A stretch of DNA of 28,348 nucleotides from Coprinopsis marcescibilis (lineage: Eukaryota > Basidiomycota > Agaricomycetes > Agaricales > Psathyrellaceae): contig ML210251.1 of the NCBI GenBank assembly GCA_004369085.1, forward strand, positions 72,021-100,368, given 5' to 3'. Each line of letters starts with the position of its first letter. Positions within the stretch are counted from its first letter, which is position 1. Positions 10,687-22,600 of the stretch are shown piece by piece. A model generated the notes under the pieces. The model saw only the letters and a program-made list of their open reading frames with translations. It made no database searches and had not been told where the DNA came from. A program made the translations under genes and the position numbers.

Positions 10687-13600
10687 TTAATTTAAAATTT
10701 TATCGTACACATGGTAATCGTCCACCTCCTGGTCGTCGTCGTCCACAATATCTTCGTCCACATTCAGGTCCGGTTTCACGGGTGCTTTGGTAGGCGGCTT
10801 CTCCTTCACAATCGCCTTTATGGACAAGTCCAGATGCAGCCGAATCTCTGAGACGCCAGACGGGACACGTTTCACTAGCTCTTCAACCTCGATCACAGCG
10901 GTTTTCAGGCCGTCCAAATCACGGCATTTGTGGAGATCCGAGTGAGGTTCCAATCGTTTGTGAAGGTCCTTTCCGAGTTTGAAGATTGCACTGGAGCAAG
11001 TCAGTCGACATAAGAGACATTGGACACAGTTACTCACTTCAGCTCGTTCATTCGCTTATTCAGATCATCTAGATCTTGTTTTTCCTCTTTCAGCATCCGC
11101 TTCTTCGCCTTCGATTTAGCACCTTGAACATATGTCTGGACAGCGTTAACGCAGATCAAAAGGTGGGGTATTAGGCCGAGATAAAGCTTTTTGTAGTAGA
11201 GACCGTTGGGCCAATCCATATTCGATGAAAGCTTGAGGCATGTTTCGTGGATCGAATTACAGCTAGCTTCAACGGGCGAGCGTTTCTGCTGGAGCTCCCG
11301 TTGCAACACCAGCCGTCGATAGCCTTTCAGAATCTTCCTTGCGATGATTAACTGTGCCTCGGGGATCGCTTCCTGTGGAAGAGGCGCTGCTGTATTCGCA
11401 ATCGAGTTTACCAGGTTTTGAGAGTCAGCAACGTCGGTAGTGTCTGCATCGGGACGATCCCCAGCTTCCTCTGCCTCTCCTTCAGCATTGGAGCCACGTC
11501 CCTCTGGCCCAGTTGTATTTTTACCACCGGGAACGAATGTCGGGGCGTCCGCACGCAAGGAAGATAACAATGTCGCAGCTGAGGGGTTGGCATTCAGAGC
11601 CCGACGAACATCATCAACCGACTTGAAGGTTACGCGTGTTACATTTTTCGGCAGCTGCTGCTGCTTTGGAGGTGTGCTGGATTCGTGGCAAAGTTGAACC
11701 AGGCCATCCAAGGGAGAGTCTGTTGTCGAATGATGAACAGCACTTCCCATACCCCCCTGTCCATACCAAGATTCAACATTGGCGTAGCTGCAAAATTTTC
11801 AGTTCTCATTTCTATGCCGATGCAAGGGGTACGATGATGGCCTACATTTGATGGGTCCAGTGGGGTTTCGCAGTTTTCAGTGGGCTTAGCATCCTCAGTA
11901 TGTTCGCCCTCATATTGTCGTTATTGATGTTGTACCCAACTGGAAAGCAGGTAAGAAAATGTATAACCTTTCACGATCAACAGATTCTTACTAAGGCCAA
12001 GGGCGCGACATCTGGGTAAAGTTATTGAAATCGTCAATAAAATCTTCGAAACAAGAAACCATGGCGCTTACATGGGGGCAATGTAAAGTTCACGCAGTGC
12101 CGGCACATCAGCCATTCCACGATTCTCAAACAAGAAAGAAGCGGCAGGTTCTCCTCCGTGGACCAACGCAGAAAGGACCTGTCCAATTGACGCAAGTAAT
12201 TGGTCGAACAGCTTGGTTTCCACATTCTCCCGCCTATTGATGTGTTGAAGGAGAGAGATGAACCAGGTTCGTGGAAGAGTCACATTATGCAGATTGAAGT
12301 TGACTCTGGCCAGAATAACCCCTCCCGAAAGGAATTCTATGAGGTGTCGAAGATGATTGATGTCCAAGGCGATACGCCCATTGACAACTTGCCTAGATTA
12401 ATATAAGTAAAAATCCTAAGCAAACACAACATTGCACCCACCTCAAAAACAGAATTCCTCCAGTCAGGAACTGTCTATCCAAACCTTTAAGGGCTAAAAG
12501 AAGCTCCGGGACAATGTAGATATCTCCAGCATCAGACTTGCGATAGAATCCAGGCATCTTCTGGAAGCAGCGGAGGAGTGGTCCTCTATCCAAGTACTTG
12601 CGAGCTTCAAACTTGTCGATCATAAGGCAAAGTTGAACACACTCGTAGATGGTAGTGAGCAGAGTTGTATCATTCGAGGCGTTGTGGTGGCGGTTGAAGT
12701 AGAGGACGTCTCGACACCAGTTTCTGACTATTTCAAGTCCCTTCTGCGATTCTGGAATGAGGTCAAGCCGAATGCACGCGAAAGAGCCCAAGTAGTGAAC
12801 TGGTGGGTTCAGTGTGTTGAACAGTTTGTGGATCCAGAACCTAAACCCTTTAAATTTAACTACCATGAGACTGTCGTTTAAATTTTAGGACTGACCGATA
12901 TGTGCGGAACCGATCCACCATGGGATCATGAGGCACGTAGTGCAGGGTATGGAAGATCATGACCTGCTGAAGGTACATGCGAACCTGACTATTGAACCAG
13001 TCTTCGTCCAATTCTTGCCAAGGGATGTGTTGACGGAAGCAGTTGATGAGACGACACTCCGAATTGATGATGAAAGGCAGACAGGGAGTAAAGAGATTGG
13101 AACGCCGGCATAGGTCATTCTCGTGCCGAATTCTCTTCGCCATGCGCCTCCACAACTCATTCTTCAGCGTCTCCTGGATCACCTGCCCAGAAAGTATCGG
13201 GGAGTCTTCTTCGTGATGGAGTACCAACCTGCGACCTTGATCAAGGAGTTCGTATAAACGTGTGCCGCGCGGTACATGGTACATGTTCTCTGCATCGGCA
13301 CCATGGAACCCAAACAGTCGCTGGGTCGAACTGTTTTCCAGATCCAGGGATGACGCAACCATCCGCAGCACGGTGCAGTAAGCGAGAAAGTCCGCAAGAA
13401 TTTGGCAGACCTGGGAGTTTTTTAAGTTGGCAAAGGTGTTGAGATTTTGCGAGCCAAAGCAATGATCGAAGCATAGGAGGGCTTGAGCGGTTTCCTTCCT
13501 TTTCAAGAACTGGTGACCAAGTAATCGGAGAGCCTTCAAGTCCAGAGTTTTGATGTTTTGGAACATCGAGATCTGGAACAGGAATTAGTGATAACAAGAC

Positions 13601-16600
13601 AACTGTAGAAGCGCAAACCAACCTCATCTTTCTCGGTGGTAGATAGAACATCTTTGTTCAACCGAGCTGCCAGTTCGAGCATTTGATGAGCCTTGGTGTT
13701 ATCCTTCTTGATCCTGACCGCAAACGACACGCTTTCCCAGAGGCCTTTGACAATGCATGTATTCGCCTTCCTTGTTGAGTCCGGGTTACTGGCGTCTTCG
13801 AGGAGCACTTGTATTGCTTCCGAGGTACGTCCTTCGGCAAGGTGGATTTCAGCAGCCTGTTGGTAATGACCAAGTTCAACCAAAACTGCAGCGTGGCACT
13901 CGTCAAGCAGGACGTTGTCTTCGAGGTATTCGAGCTGCTCTTCAACTGAATTGAAGAGCATTTGCGCTTTCCTAGAATGGAGAATTAGCGTTAATCCGAA
14001 GCCAACCGTGAAAAAAGACTCTTACTTTAAATCCCTTCGCTTGAAATAAAATAAACGGGCAACATCGACGAAGCCTTCCACCAAACTTGGCTCCAACTTG
14101 TCGCGGTGGGTAGAGACGATGTTGACCGCTTCGTCAAAACGCTCGCACTTGCGGTAATACAGCCGGAGGGCGTCATTAAACTCTTGGGCATGCTCATAGG
14201 CGCGTGCGGCTCGTGCAAAGATCTCTGGAGTGTCAAATAATTCTCCAGCACGCTTAAAGCTGTCAGCGGCGTTATGGAAATACACACGCCGCTCTTTACC
14301 ACGCGCTGTCGAAGCACACTCCAAAAACGATTCACCCGCCAAAACAAACGCGTCTCGCTTAGCAACCGAATATTCTTTGCTAGATGGCACAATGGAACGA
14401 GCTTCTTCACGAAGATAATGAGTATGTGCGATTTTGACCTCGCGTTTGAGACCGGCACGTTCGAATGAGTGCATTGCTTGTAGATAGCGCCTATTGGTGA
14501 ACAATGTACGGCCAGTCTTCTCCCACTCCTCCGGGGAGGAGGAAACGGCCAGATGAGGGACTTCGGTGCCAGGCGTGCAGTTTTGAATGTAGCCCCTGGA
14601 TGTCCAGAGAGTCTAACAAGATGTAAGTGTATCACCTTTAACATAGTACAACCGTCAGTTACCTTCACCGGCTCAGCCTTGTCAGAGCAATCCACAATCC
14701 ATAGGTTCTTTCGAGCTCGAGTGATGGCAACGTAAAGGAACTTGAGCTGAAGAAAGACAAGAAGTACTGAGCATCGTTTCAAGCGCCTCAGCTTGGCCAT
14801 GCTCACCTCGCTACAAACACCTGCGTGCCGAGCCTCGTCGAAGCGCGGTGTGTTGGCGGCTTTGCGGTCGCCCTCGACGAGGTTTAGTACAACGCGCCAC
14901 TGCGCAAGATCAACTGACGAATCCTCGAAGAACTTGTACAATAGGACCTGCATAAAAAACATGGAGGTAAGAGAAAGACTTTAACCGTAGCCTCATGACC
15001 TACGTCGTCAAACTCTAGGCCTTTGCTCTCATACAGGGTCAATATAAGGCCAATGTCTCCGACCTGCTTCCTCAGCTCAGCGCGAGCAGTTTCATCGCGG
15101 ACAAGGATGCCTAAATCTTCAGATCAGCTTCGTCTTGGTAAACGTGAAGAGAGAGCTACACTGCCTCGCTCCGAACTCAATACGATCACCACTGCGAAAG
15201 TACTTGAGTTACTGGTCTTAACATCATCAAGTTGCAATAAAGCTGGACTTACGAATCTCCAAACAGAAATTGTTCCTGAATAGCCAATTGTTAATCGACA
15301 ACCCATACGAGAGGACCCAAAAGGCGTACATATCTGACAGTGTTCGTATCCCAGCCACTGAATAATACAGGCTTCGTCCCATCGACGATCCCTTCCTCCG
15401 GAGTCATTGAATCAATTGCATACGGCCAAAAGGTCGTAATCAGTTCAATGACAGAATGAGCACATCGAACAATGCCGCCATGGGATCGGTAGTTGATCGC
15501 CAATTGGAAAGTACGGAGATCACTCTGTATGCCTTTCTGGTTGTCTGCGAGACCTTTCTCTCGACGTTTCTAATCATCTTTAATATGGCAGAAAGGGCAC
15601 AAGATTTGGAAGCAAGGCTCACCTCCAGTCGATAGAGGAATGCTTTCAAATCATCAAACCTAAAGGAGCTTCCAATAGCAATTGTTTGCGCGGTATCGCC
15701 AGCCCAGAATAGCCCGTTCGGATTTTTGCAGATAGATCGCAGCACTGTAGAGCTTGTACATCAGCAAAGTTCCCAGTTGTACTTAAGACCTGCCTTACAC
15801 ATAGCGTCGATTAGAAGATTATCTTGAGCCTCGTCAACGTAAAGATAGTCAATCTTGGTACCAGGAACCCCAATGCAATCAAATGCCTTCAGGATCCGAT
15901 GGGTCCTGAAACACACGGTCAACAGACATTTAACTGGGTGAATGCTAAGCTACCAACCTGTCAGCGTTATCATACTCCTCATTCAGCCTCTTCAACTTGA
16001 TGTAAGCCTGGAAGATAGCGAAGACGGTGTCACGTTGCTTCGCGAACACATGTTGGGTACGATGGCTCAGATTTGAGTAGGTGTCTTGATCCAAGCGGCG
16101 GTCCTCCTGGCTGAGAGAAAGCTCGGAACCCTCCATGACGCCGAGCATTTCGCTGAAGACTAGGGATGAATCTGCAAGCAATCTGTGAAGAAACGAACCA
16201 ATGAAGAGCCGAAAACACTCACCAAGACCTTTTGTCAAATTTTGAGGAAAGTGCGGCCAGTAGCACTCTGCAAAAGCCTCGTAGGTGATGATCTGCCCCT
16301 TCCCAGTCGGCGACTTTCCTTCCGGTTCGAGATTCATGATATCCCCCTCAAGCAATTGTACGAGCTTAACATATTCAAGCAGTTAACCATCGTCCCGCTC
16401 AAAGATAAATGGCGACATACCCGCTCAAACGTCAAGAACAACGGGAAATGCTCATCCTTTAATAAACTATACCTGTGCGGCAAACCCGCCTTCCAAGTGA
16501 CATCATCGTCCACATCATACAACCCCGAGTTATTGTCATCTTGCTGCGTCTTCTTCTCCTTCGCGATCGTCTTAAGCTCCTTCCTCGACTTTTTCGCGGC

Positions 16601-19012
16601 CTCCAGTGATTCAAGGAGCTTCGCGAAATACTCTTCCACACGCGTCGCAAGTACCCGGGATTGCGTTACAAAGATCTGTCGTGGTTTGACAACCGTCGGA
16701 TCATTCTGCATTCCGAAGGCTCGCTCGATCCCTAGCATCTTGAAAAGCATCGTTGTGGTTTTACTGTAAATACAATGAGCTCACGGCGCGAGTTATGCAA
16801 GAAACAAAGATAATACCCAGTGCCGCTTCGCCCAAGCACGTAACACGAATAAGGATGTTCGATGATTTCCTTCTCCTGTGGCCTGCATAACGTCGACATG
16901 AGATAGGATTCATAGGCATTAAAAATCGACTTACGTGACGTTGAAGACATGTGCGACGTCAAGGTCCGCCAAGATGCCTACATAAAATGATATTTTGTGT
17001 CAGTCAAAACCCCTTGTACAATTGATACCACCATACTGTTCAGTAATTCCTAAATTGATCCAGTTAGCCTAGTCAATGCTCGATGAAAGGACTGATGTAC
17101 CTGAGACAACATAACAAACTTCTCGAGTCTGTTTATGAAATTAATGTTAAAAACGGCTCAGGAAAAAGAAGAATTCAACATACACGAGCAGAGAATGTAT
17201 CTTTTTGCAACTTTCAGTACCATTCAATCACATATTGGAAGAAGACCCACCTCTTCCAAATCTTCTTTTGGAAGCTCCGGGATAATAAGAGCATCCTTCT
17301 CTTCCTTTGCTTGTGGTGGAAAGCTGGCGGGAGAAACGACGTAGTCTCCGATGTCATGAGGTCGGTTTCTAAACTTGCAGCGCTCTCGGTATTGTTTGCC
17401 CTTCTTGGAAAGTTGGTAGCCCATAGAATCCCAAAACCTCTTGTCGATCTGCGCATGGGTGTACACGCCGAAAATCTTGATGACTACAACAGACGTCAGG
17501 GATGATCGATGGCGGAGCCAATGGCTGAATGACGACAGACCTTGCCGTTCGTGCTTTGGGAGTGTAGAACGTTGGGGACATGCTCGCCCGGGAAGAGTTC
17601 ATCAAACGCACCTGGCTATCGTACTCCGGGACACAGTCAATTTGATACTGGAAAGAGGATCAACATGATTCATCATAAGCGGCGACTGGACTCGCAATCA
17701 CGTACCACAAGACGTGTATCTCCAGTCATTTTGGCTTCGAATATAGGAAAGTCGACATCGTCCTTGTTCAATCGTTTCTGATTGTCCTTTGAGAACATGC
17801 CTTGAGATAATTCCCTACGAGTAATGTCTCAGCATACAGCCAACATCCTGGTACTGTCGAGTTGGGCTCACTTGATCTTCTTGATGATAATCTTGAACAT
17901 ATCTGCGTCGCGCCTTCGCCAGTCGCGAAGGTCACGATCTGCGCGCGTCGAGATCAGTATTCTCCAGTCACCTAGACCTTGTGCACTCTCGAAATACAAA
18001 GCACTACGACAATAATGAGCAGAAGAAAGTCCATCAAAAAGAATATTCGCGTACGCTCTCATTGGTTGAACCATGGGGTAAGCCGCTGGAAGAGAAGGTT
18101 CTGCAGGGCTCTCAGAATCGGTTGGCGATTTCATCGATACGGTTTCTGTATTCGAGGGATCTTGAAGTACAGGCCTTTGCTTGACGCAGGTCCCTTGAAT
18201 GGTCTGCGAGACGACCTCCTTTCTCAGCATTAGCAGGAGATCCTAGTATACGGGGTAAGTCAACTGAGGTATATATGCATGCTAACATATACCAGCCTTG
18301 AGATTGTTATTCATGTCTTGAAGAAGAAGGACAGATATGTCTTCCACATCGCGTTGGCTTTGGGGTATCGGTATGTCCAACTTTTCAAAGTCCAGCGGAT
18401 TTAGAGTCATTCCCTGCCTTTGCGCCTTTCTCGCTTGCTTCTTCCGCTGCGATTGCTTCCGCTTGATTCCGACCGCGAAACCGTCACCGAACTCGGCCTC
18501 TTCAGCTTCTTCGTCCTGGTCAAAGGTCACCTTGTCCAGAACACGAAGAACCTGAGCGGTGAGATCTGCGCTAACGCGGTACTCAGAAATGGCAGCCAGT
18601 TGGTCTCTGTCAAAGGGGATCGGAAGGAAATGAAAACAGAGCGAAAGCCTTTTGATGACCGCCTCGTGAAGGGAATCGATGAAGGATGCACGAGTTGTTG
18701 GAAACTTGTCTGTGAGCCACATGCCCAGCAGTGTCGACCACGAGCCACCTTGAAAACCTTCAGCAAAAGGCGGAAAGACACGAATGAGATCCTACATGAA
18801 AGAATCGCTTCAAGAATAAACCTTGATGGCTCCGTAGTCGTTAAAAGATGGTTCAGAATGCTTTTTTCAGAGAATTGGAAGAGTATCTTTGTGTCAAGCT
18901 CGAGCAGTGCTTCACGAACGTTCTCAACAGAATGAACTGTAAGTTCAAAACGAGAGAAAGCACTGGCCACCGAGCGCTCGAGAGATAGATCTGTGGAAAC
19001 GCCCAAAACCAT
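10687..19012 (-). CDS. Gene A: giant RelE-like / SF1 helicase / TPR protein, about 2200 aa
   Basis: Complete member of the array, 33 exons, start MVLGVSTDLSLER at 19012, stop TAA at 10687-10689. Order: helical N-terminus with a basic linker (about 1-285); RelE/ParE-like segment (about 287-400); UvrD/Rep-type SF1 helicase core with Walker A LGRSGTGKTTTM near 510, FVTQSRVLATRV, DEAQD near 772, GDTAQT near 800, INYRSHGG near 850, LYESKGLEFDD near 955 and VAITRARKNLW near 1013; TPR-like helices (about 1060-1230, MHSFERAGLKRE, ADSFKRAGELFD, RLYYRKCERFDEAV); further helical repeats to about 1820; a low-complexity acidic linker; and an acidic tail (DEDIVDDDDQEVDD). The layout recalls animal TRANK1-like proteins, but I cannot confirm orthology. 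One defect: the exon 2 to exon 3 junction (intron 18243-18292) is one base out of frame, while every other junction fits. Role unknown; an ATPase acting on nucleic acid is inferred. Confidence 0.82.
14663..16882 (-). other. SF1 (UvrD/Rep-like) helicase core of gene A
   Basis: All classic SF1A motifs are present in order: Walker A (GRSGTGKTT, split by intron 16764-16816), DEAQD with the DExQ form of UvrD/Rep, GDTAQTI, YRSHGG, the LEFDD motif, and VAITRAR with the arginine finger region. The Q of DEAQ and the motif set argue against UPF1-like or DEAD-box helicases. Confidence 0.85.
17400..18003 (-). other. RelE/ParE-like domain of gene A
   Basis: Spliced exons 4 to 8 give a leading strand (DWRILISTRADRD), a helical hairpin (MFKIIIKKIKELSQG), a loop with KRLNKDD, then the strand pattern EAKMTGDTRLVYQID and VIKIFGVYTHAQID. 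The order of one strand, helices, then strands centred on R-L-V-Y-x-I-D, followed by a strand ending in an H-A-x-x-D turn, is what RelE/ParE family toxins show. Gene B keeps the pattern but with THAQID changed to AYTQPT. Whether the domain cleaves RNA, or only binds it, cannot be judged from sequence. The fold call is by eye. Confidence 0.45.
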
Positions 19013-19606
19013 ATCTCGCGACTTGGAAGTCAAGGTTAAAGGATGGTTATCGGGATTGGTCCGCTTCTGTACACAAACAAAACTGAGCGCCTAGTCTGAT
19101 AAGCCGGGACAGGTCTGTCCACAGAACGGTGGCTGTGGTAAGGCCAAAAGGGTGACTTAAAGGCTACCCTCCTGCTCACTAGATGATGAAAAGTCGGTTC
19201 CCAACTTCCGGGTCAAGAATTCACGGTGAAGAGTTCCAAAAACTGAAAAGACCTGTGGAATGAATTCATTGCCACTGATCGACTTGCCTGGTGGCTGGCA
19301 ACATTTTTCTGGCTTTGACGGCAATGAACAGGGACACACGCCAGGGTTTCAACACCAGCGAGCTCTTCCAGGGAGCAGTGACATAGAAAAAAAAATGACA
19401 GAAATACGAATACCCTTAAGCAATGAGCCAAATTGACCTTGAAGGGGCTCTGCTCACATGACCGTACCTGGCCTAAAAAGCTTCCACGCTTGTCAGTCTC
19501 ACCGATATGGGCGGCAAATTGACAGCGGCAGCGACGAGCTCGCCGTCAAGTCATTGCATTATCCACCACCAGCATGCTATTCTATTGAACCCACCGCTCG
19601 CTATTG
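19013..19606. promoter_or_regulatory. Divergent intergenic region between gene A and POLG
   Basis: 594 bp between the start codon of gene A (minus) and that of the polymerase gene (plus). It must hold both promoters. No convincing TATA box or conserved gene was seen. An A-run lies at 19387-19395. Unlike genes B and C, gene A does not carry the duplicated TATA-containing promoter block. Confidence 0.5.
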
Positions 19607-22600
19607 ATGTTGAGGTCTGCAAATCTTGCAGCGTCGACGTCTCGCTTCTGTCCAGGATATCGACGCGGCGTCCAGGTGTTGCGCGAAAGACCGACTACAA
19701 TCCTCCAGCCCCCTGAGCCCACAGTTCGTCAACGAAAAACTGACAGCGACGTGTCCAAACCATCTCCGCGAAATGGCAAGTCTACAACCAGCACAAATGA
19801 CACCAAGTCTGACTATTTTCTAGCGAAGCGAAATGAGGTCGGGGTACAACTGTTGTCGCGCAGACTACACGATCAAATCTTTCGAAATGTGTCATTTCCT
19901 TCTCCTCAAACCTCCTACGTTCAGATATCCAAAGAACACCTGGCTCTGCATGGCTTGGACCCTACGCAGGGCTCGGTTCTTCCAGACATCGGATTCCAGC
20001 TTCCACCACTTCAGGGTTCCACCCTTCTCGAACATTTTCATAGAATCGGAACTCATACAGCAGAACCATGGCTATCGCTATCCAAACAACACGCTTCATC
20101 GAAACTACCACCTAAACCCGACAACTGGGAGCTCCAAAGTGGGTGGACCAAGTACAACTATCTCCCCAACGGATCCAGCTATAGCGAACACGTCGAATTT
20201 CCAATACACGACGGCCAACCCGAGTCAATGCTCACGTTCGACGTGGAAACGATGCCCAAACATCATCCGTACGCTATTATGGCCTGTGCTGCCTCACCTA
20301 ACGCCTGGTACGCCTGGATATCACCATGGTTGTTGGGTGAATCCGAAGACCCAGCCCAACTCATCCCAATGGGCGATCCCAGCGTCCCCAAGGTCGTCGT
20401 CGGTCACAACGTCTCCTACGACCGCGCTAGAATCAGCGAAGAATATAATATTCAAGGCTCCCAGACTAGGTTCATCGATACTATGTCTCTTCACGTCGCA
20501 GTATCCGGCATCTCCTCACATCAACGGCCAGCTTGGATGAAGCATCGCAAGACCAAGGAAACAGAGCTTCGCCAGCAAGAAGAGGCTATCGAAGCTATTG
20601 AATCACTCACAGCTACAGCCCAAGCCAAGTACGAGGCTGAAACAGACCCTCAGAAACGCGAAGAATACCGACAAATGTACGAGACGCTGAATGAGGGTTT
20701 ACATCAGCTACAAGAAGCTACTATCGACACCGCAGAGGTGCCCAACGTAGACGGACAGGGTGCTGAAGAAGTCGAGGAGAAACGGTGGGAAGACATCACC
20801 GCTGTCAATTCACTGGCTGAAGTCGCAAAGCTTCATTGCAACATCGCGGTCAGCAAGGACATCCGCAATGATTTAATTGAAGGAAACTTCGACTATGTCA
20901 GCGAAAACATCGTTGATTTCCTGGACTATTGCTGCAACGACGTCCACGTAACCCACGAGGTCTACAACGCCATCCTTCCCCGCTTCCTCGAAGCATGTCC
21001 CCACCCCGTATCCTTCGCCGGTATCTTGACCATGGGTTCAAGTTTCCTGCCCGTCAACCAAGAATGGGAGAAGTACATTGAAAGGGCGGAAAAGACATAT
21101 CGAGATATGGAAGCCAAGGTCGAGAGCAAGTTGGTTGAAATGGCAGAAACTGCCAAAGATCTCATGGACCAGGAGGAGGTCTGGAAGGCAGACCCGTGGC
21201 TGTGCCAACTCGACTGGACGCCCAAGGTTGCAAGCAAATCAAGGGGTGTCATCGTAGAGGCAGAACCAATCCCAGAACCAGTAAGTATAACACTACTCAG
21301 CTTTTAGCTCGATACTAACTAGATGCTAGGATCCACAAATGAAGTCGCCGCCAGAATGGTTTGTCAAAATAACCAGCGAGCCAATGTCAACATTTTGCCG
21401 AGAACGCATCATTCCGCACCTCCTCCAGCTGTCTTTCGAAGGTCACCCAATGCAATTGACTAGTAAGGATGGGTGGCACTACATAGATGGCAACGGCGAG
21501 ATTCAACGACTTCCGACCTCACTTGACAAACGCGTAGGGATGATATTAAACCCAAAGAATGCCGGCGCCCTCCTCAACTCCGGCCAAATGACCTCCCTGC
21601 ATCCGGAACTCGCTCTTATCATGTCCAAGGCAAAGAAACCGGACGACATCGAGTCCCAACTTGTACAATTGGCCGAATCTGTCCTCACCGAATGGTCCAA
21701 CAAAGATGTCTCGTCGAACCCCTGGCTTTCCCAGCTCGACTGGTTATCTGCGGAAGACAAACGAAGGAAAAAGGAGAAGCCTCCGAAACCTCCCCAAGTT
21801 ATGTGGCCAAAGTGGTATTGGGACGCTACCAAGCCGCAGAAGGACGTCCCGCGGGGTACGTTGGGGATCACAGTGCGCAGTCGCATTGCCCCCATCCTCC
21901 TTCGACTATCTTGGAAAGACTGGCCCCTGGTCCACTCACGCGAGCATGGCTGGATGTTCAGGGTTCCACCAAACACCGAAGCCACCCTCCGATCAAAGCC
22001 TTTAGACTTCTACGACCCCGCCGACGAACATATCAATGAGATCAAAGTCAAGGGAGGTTTCCAGTTCTACAAACTTCCTCACAAGGACGGAGAGAAGGCG
22101 AATGTCGGCAATCCGCTGGGCAAGACATTCATCAAGTATGCACAGGATGGAACGCTCAAGAGTCCTAAGGATGAGGCCAGGGATGCTCTCGACCTCAACG
22201 CCATCTGCAGCTACTGGATCAGTGCTAGGGACAGGATCATGAACCAAATGGTTGTTTGGGAGAGCGGAGATCGTCAACTCGGTTTCCCCACCCCTTCCTC
22301 ATCTCCCTCACCCCCCACATCCGAAGCAGCGGGTGGTCAGGAGAAATGGGGCGTTATCGTTCCTCAAGTCGTCACAATGGGTACCGTCACCCGCCGCGCC
22401 ATCGAGAAAACGTGGCTGACAGCCAGCAACGCCAAGAAGAATCGCGTCGGATCAGAGCTCAAGGCAATGGTTCGCGCGCCAGACGGATACGCCATCGTCG
22501 GTGCGGATGTAGACAGTGAGGAGCTTTGGATCTCCAGCTGTATGGGGGACGCTCAGTTTGGCCTTCACGGTGCGACAGCAATTGGGTGGATGACTCTTGA

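Larger units (their letters stand above)
10687..19012 (-). other. Exon map of gene A
   Basis: Exons in order of transcription: 18796-19012, 18293-18748, 18055-18242, 17872-18003, 17706-17814, 17612-17647, 17541-17553, 17251-17483, 17184-17200, 17101-17128, 17037-17049, 16935-16977, 16817-16882, 16421-16763, 16223-16364, 15958-16171, 15799-15905, 15623-15744, 15330-15569, 15253-15275, 15160-15191, 15004-15110, 14807-14947, 14663-14746, 14026-14612, 13623-13971, 12896-13572, 12442-12840, 12072-12392, 11992-12011, 11846-11939, 11038-11787, 10687-10990. Phases agree everywhere except between the second and third. Microexons of 13, 17, 13, 23 and 20 nt are placed by frame and by match to gene B or to the domain; the 20-nt one (11992-12011) and all later exons rest on frame only. 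Confidence 0.75.

Noticed and set aside
18749..18795. Shorter 38-nt version of the first intron of gene A
   Set aside because: The 47-nt version gives AILSCGSWSTLLGMWL, aligning without gap to LVLSYGSWADFLANWLL in gene C; the short one adds residues not in the paralogues.
19604..21307. Polymerase N-terminal half as a gene of its own
   Set aside because: The exonuclease half ends at a good donor (21281), and the next exon continues in frame with the polymerase half. One gene is certain.
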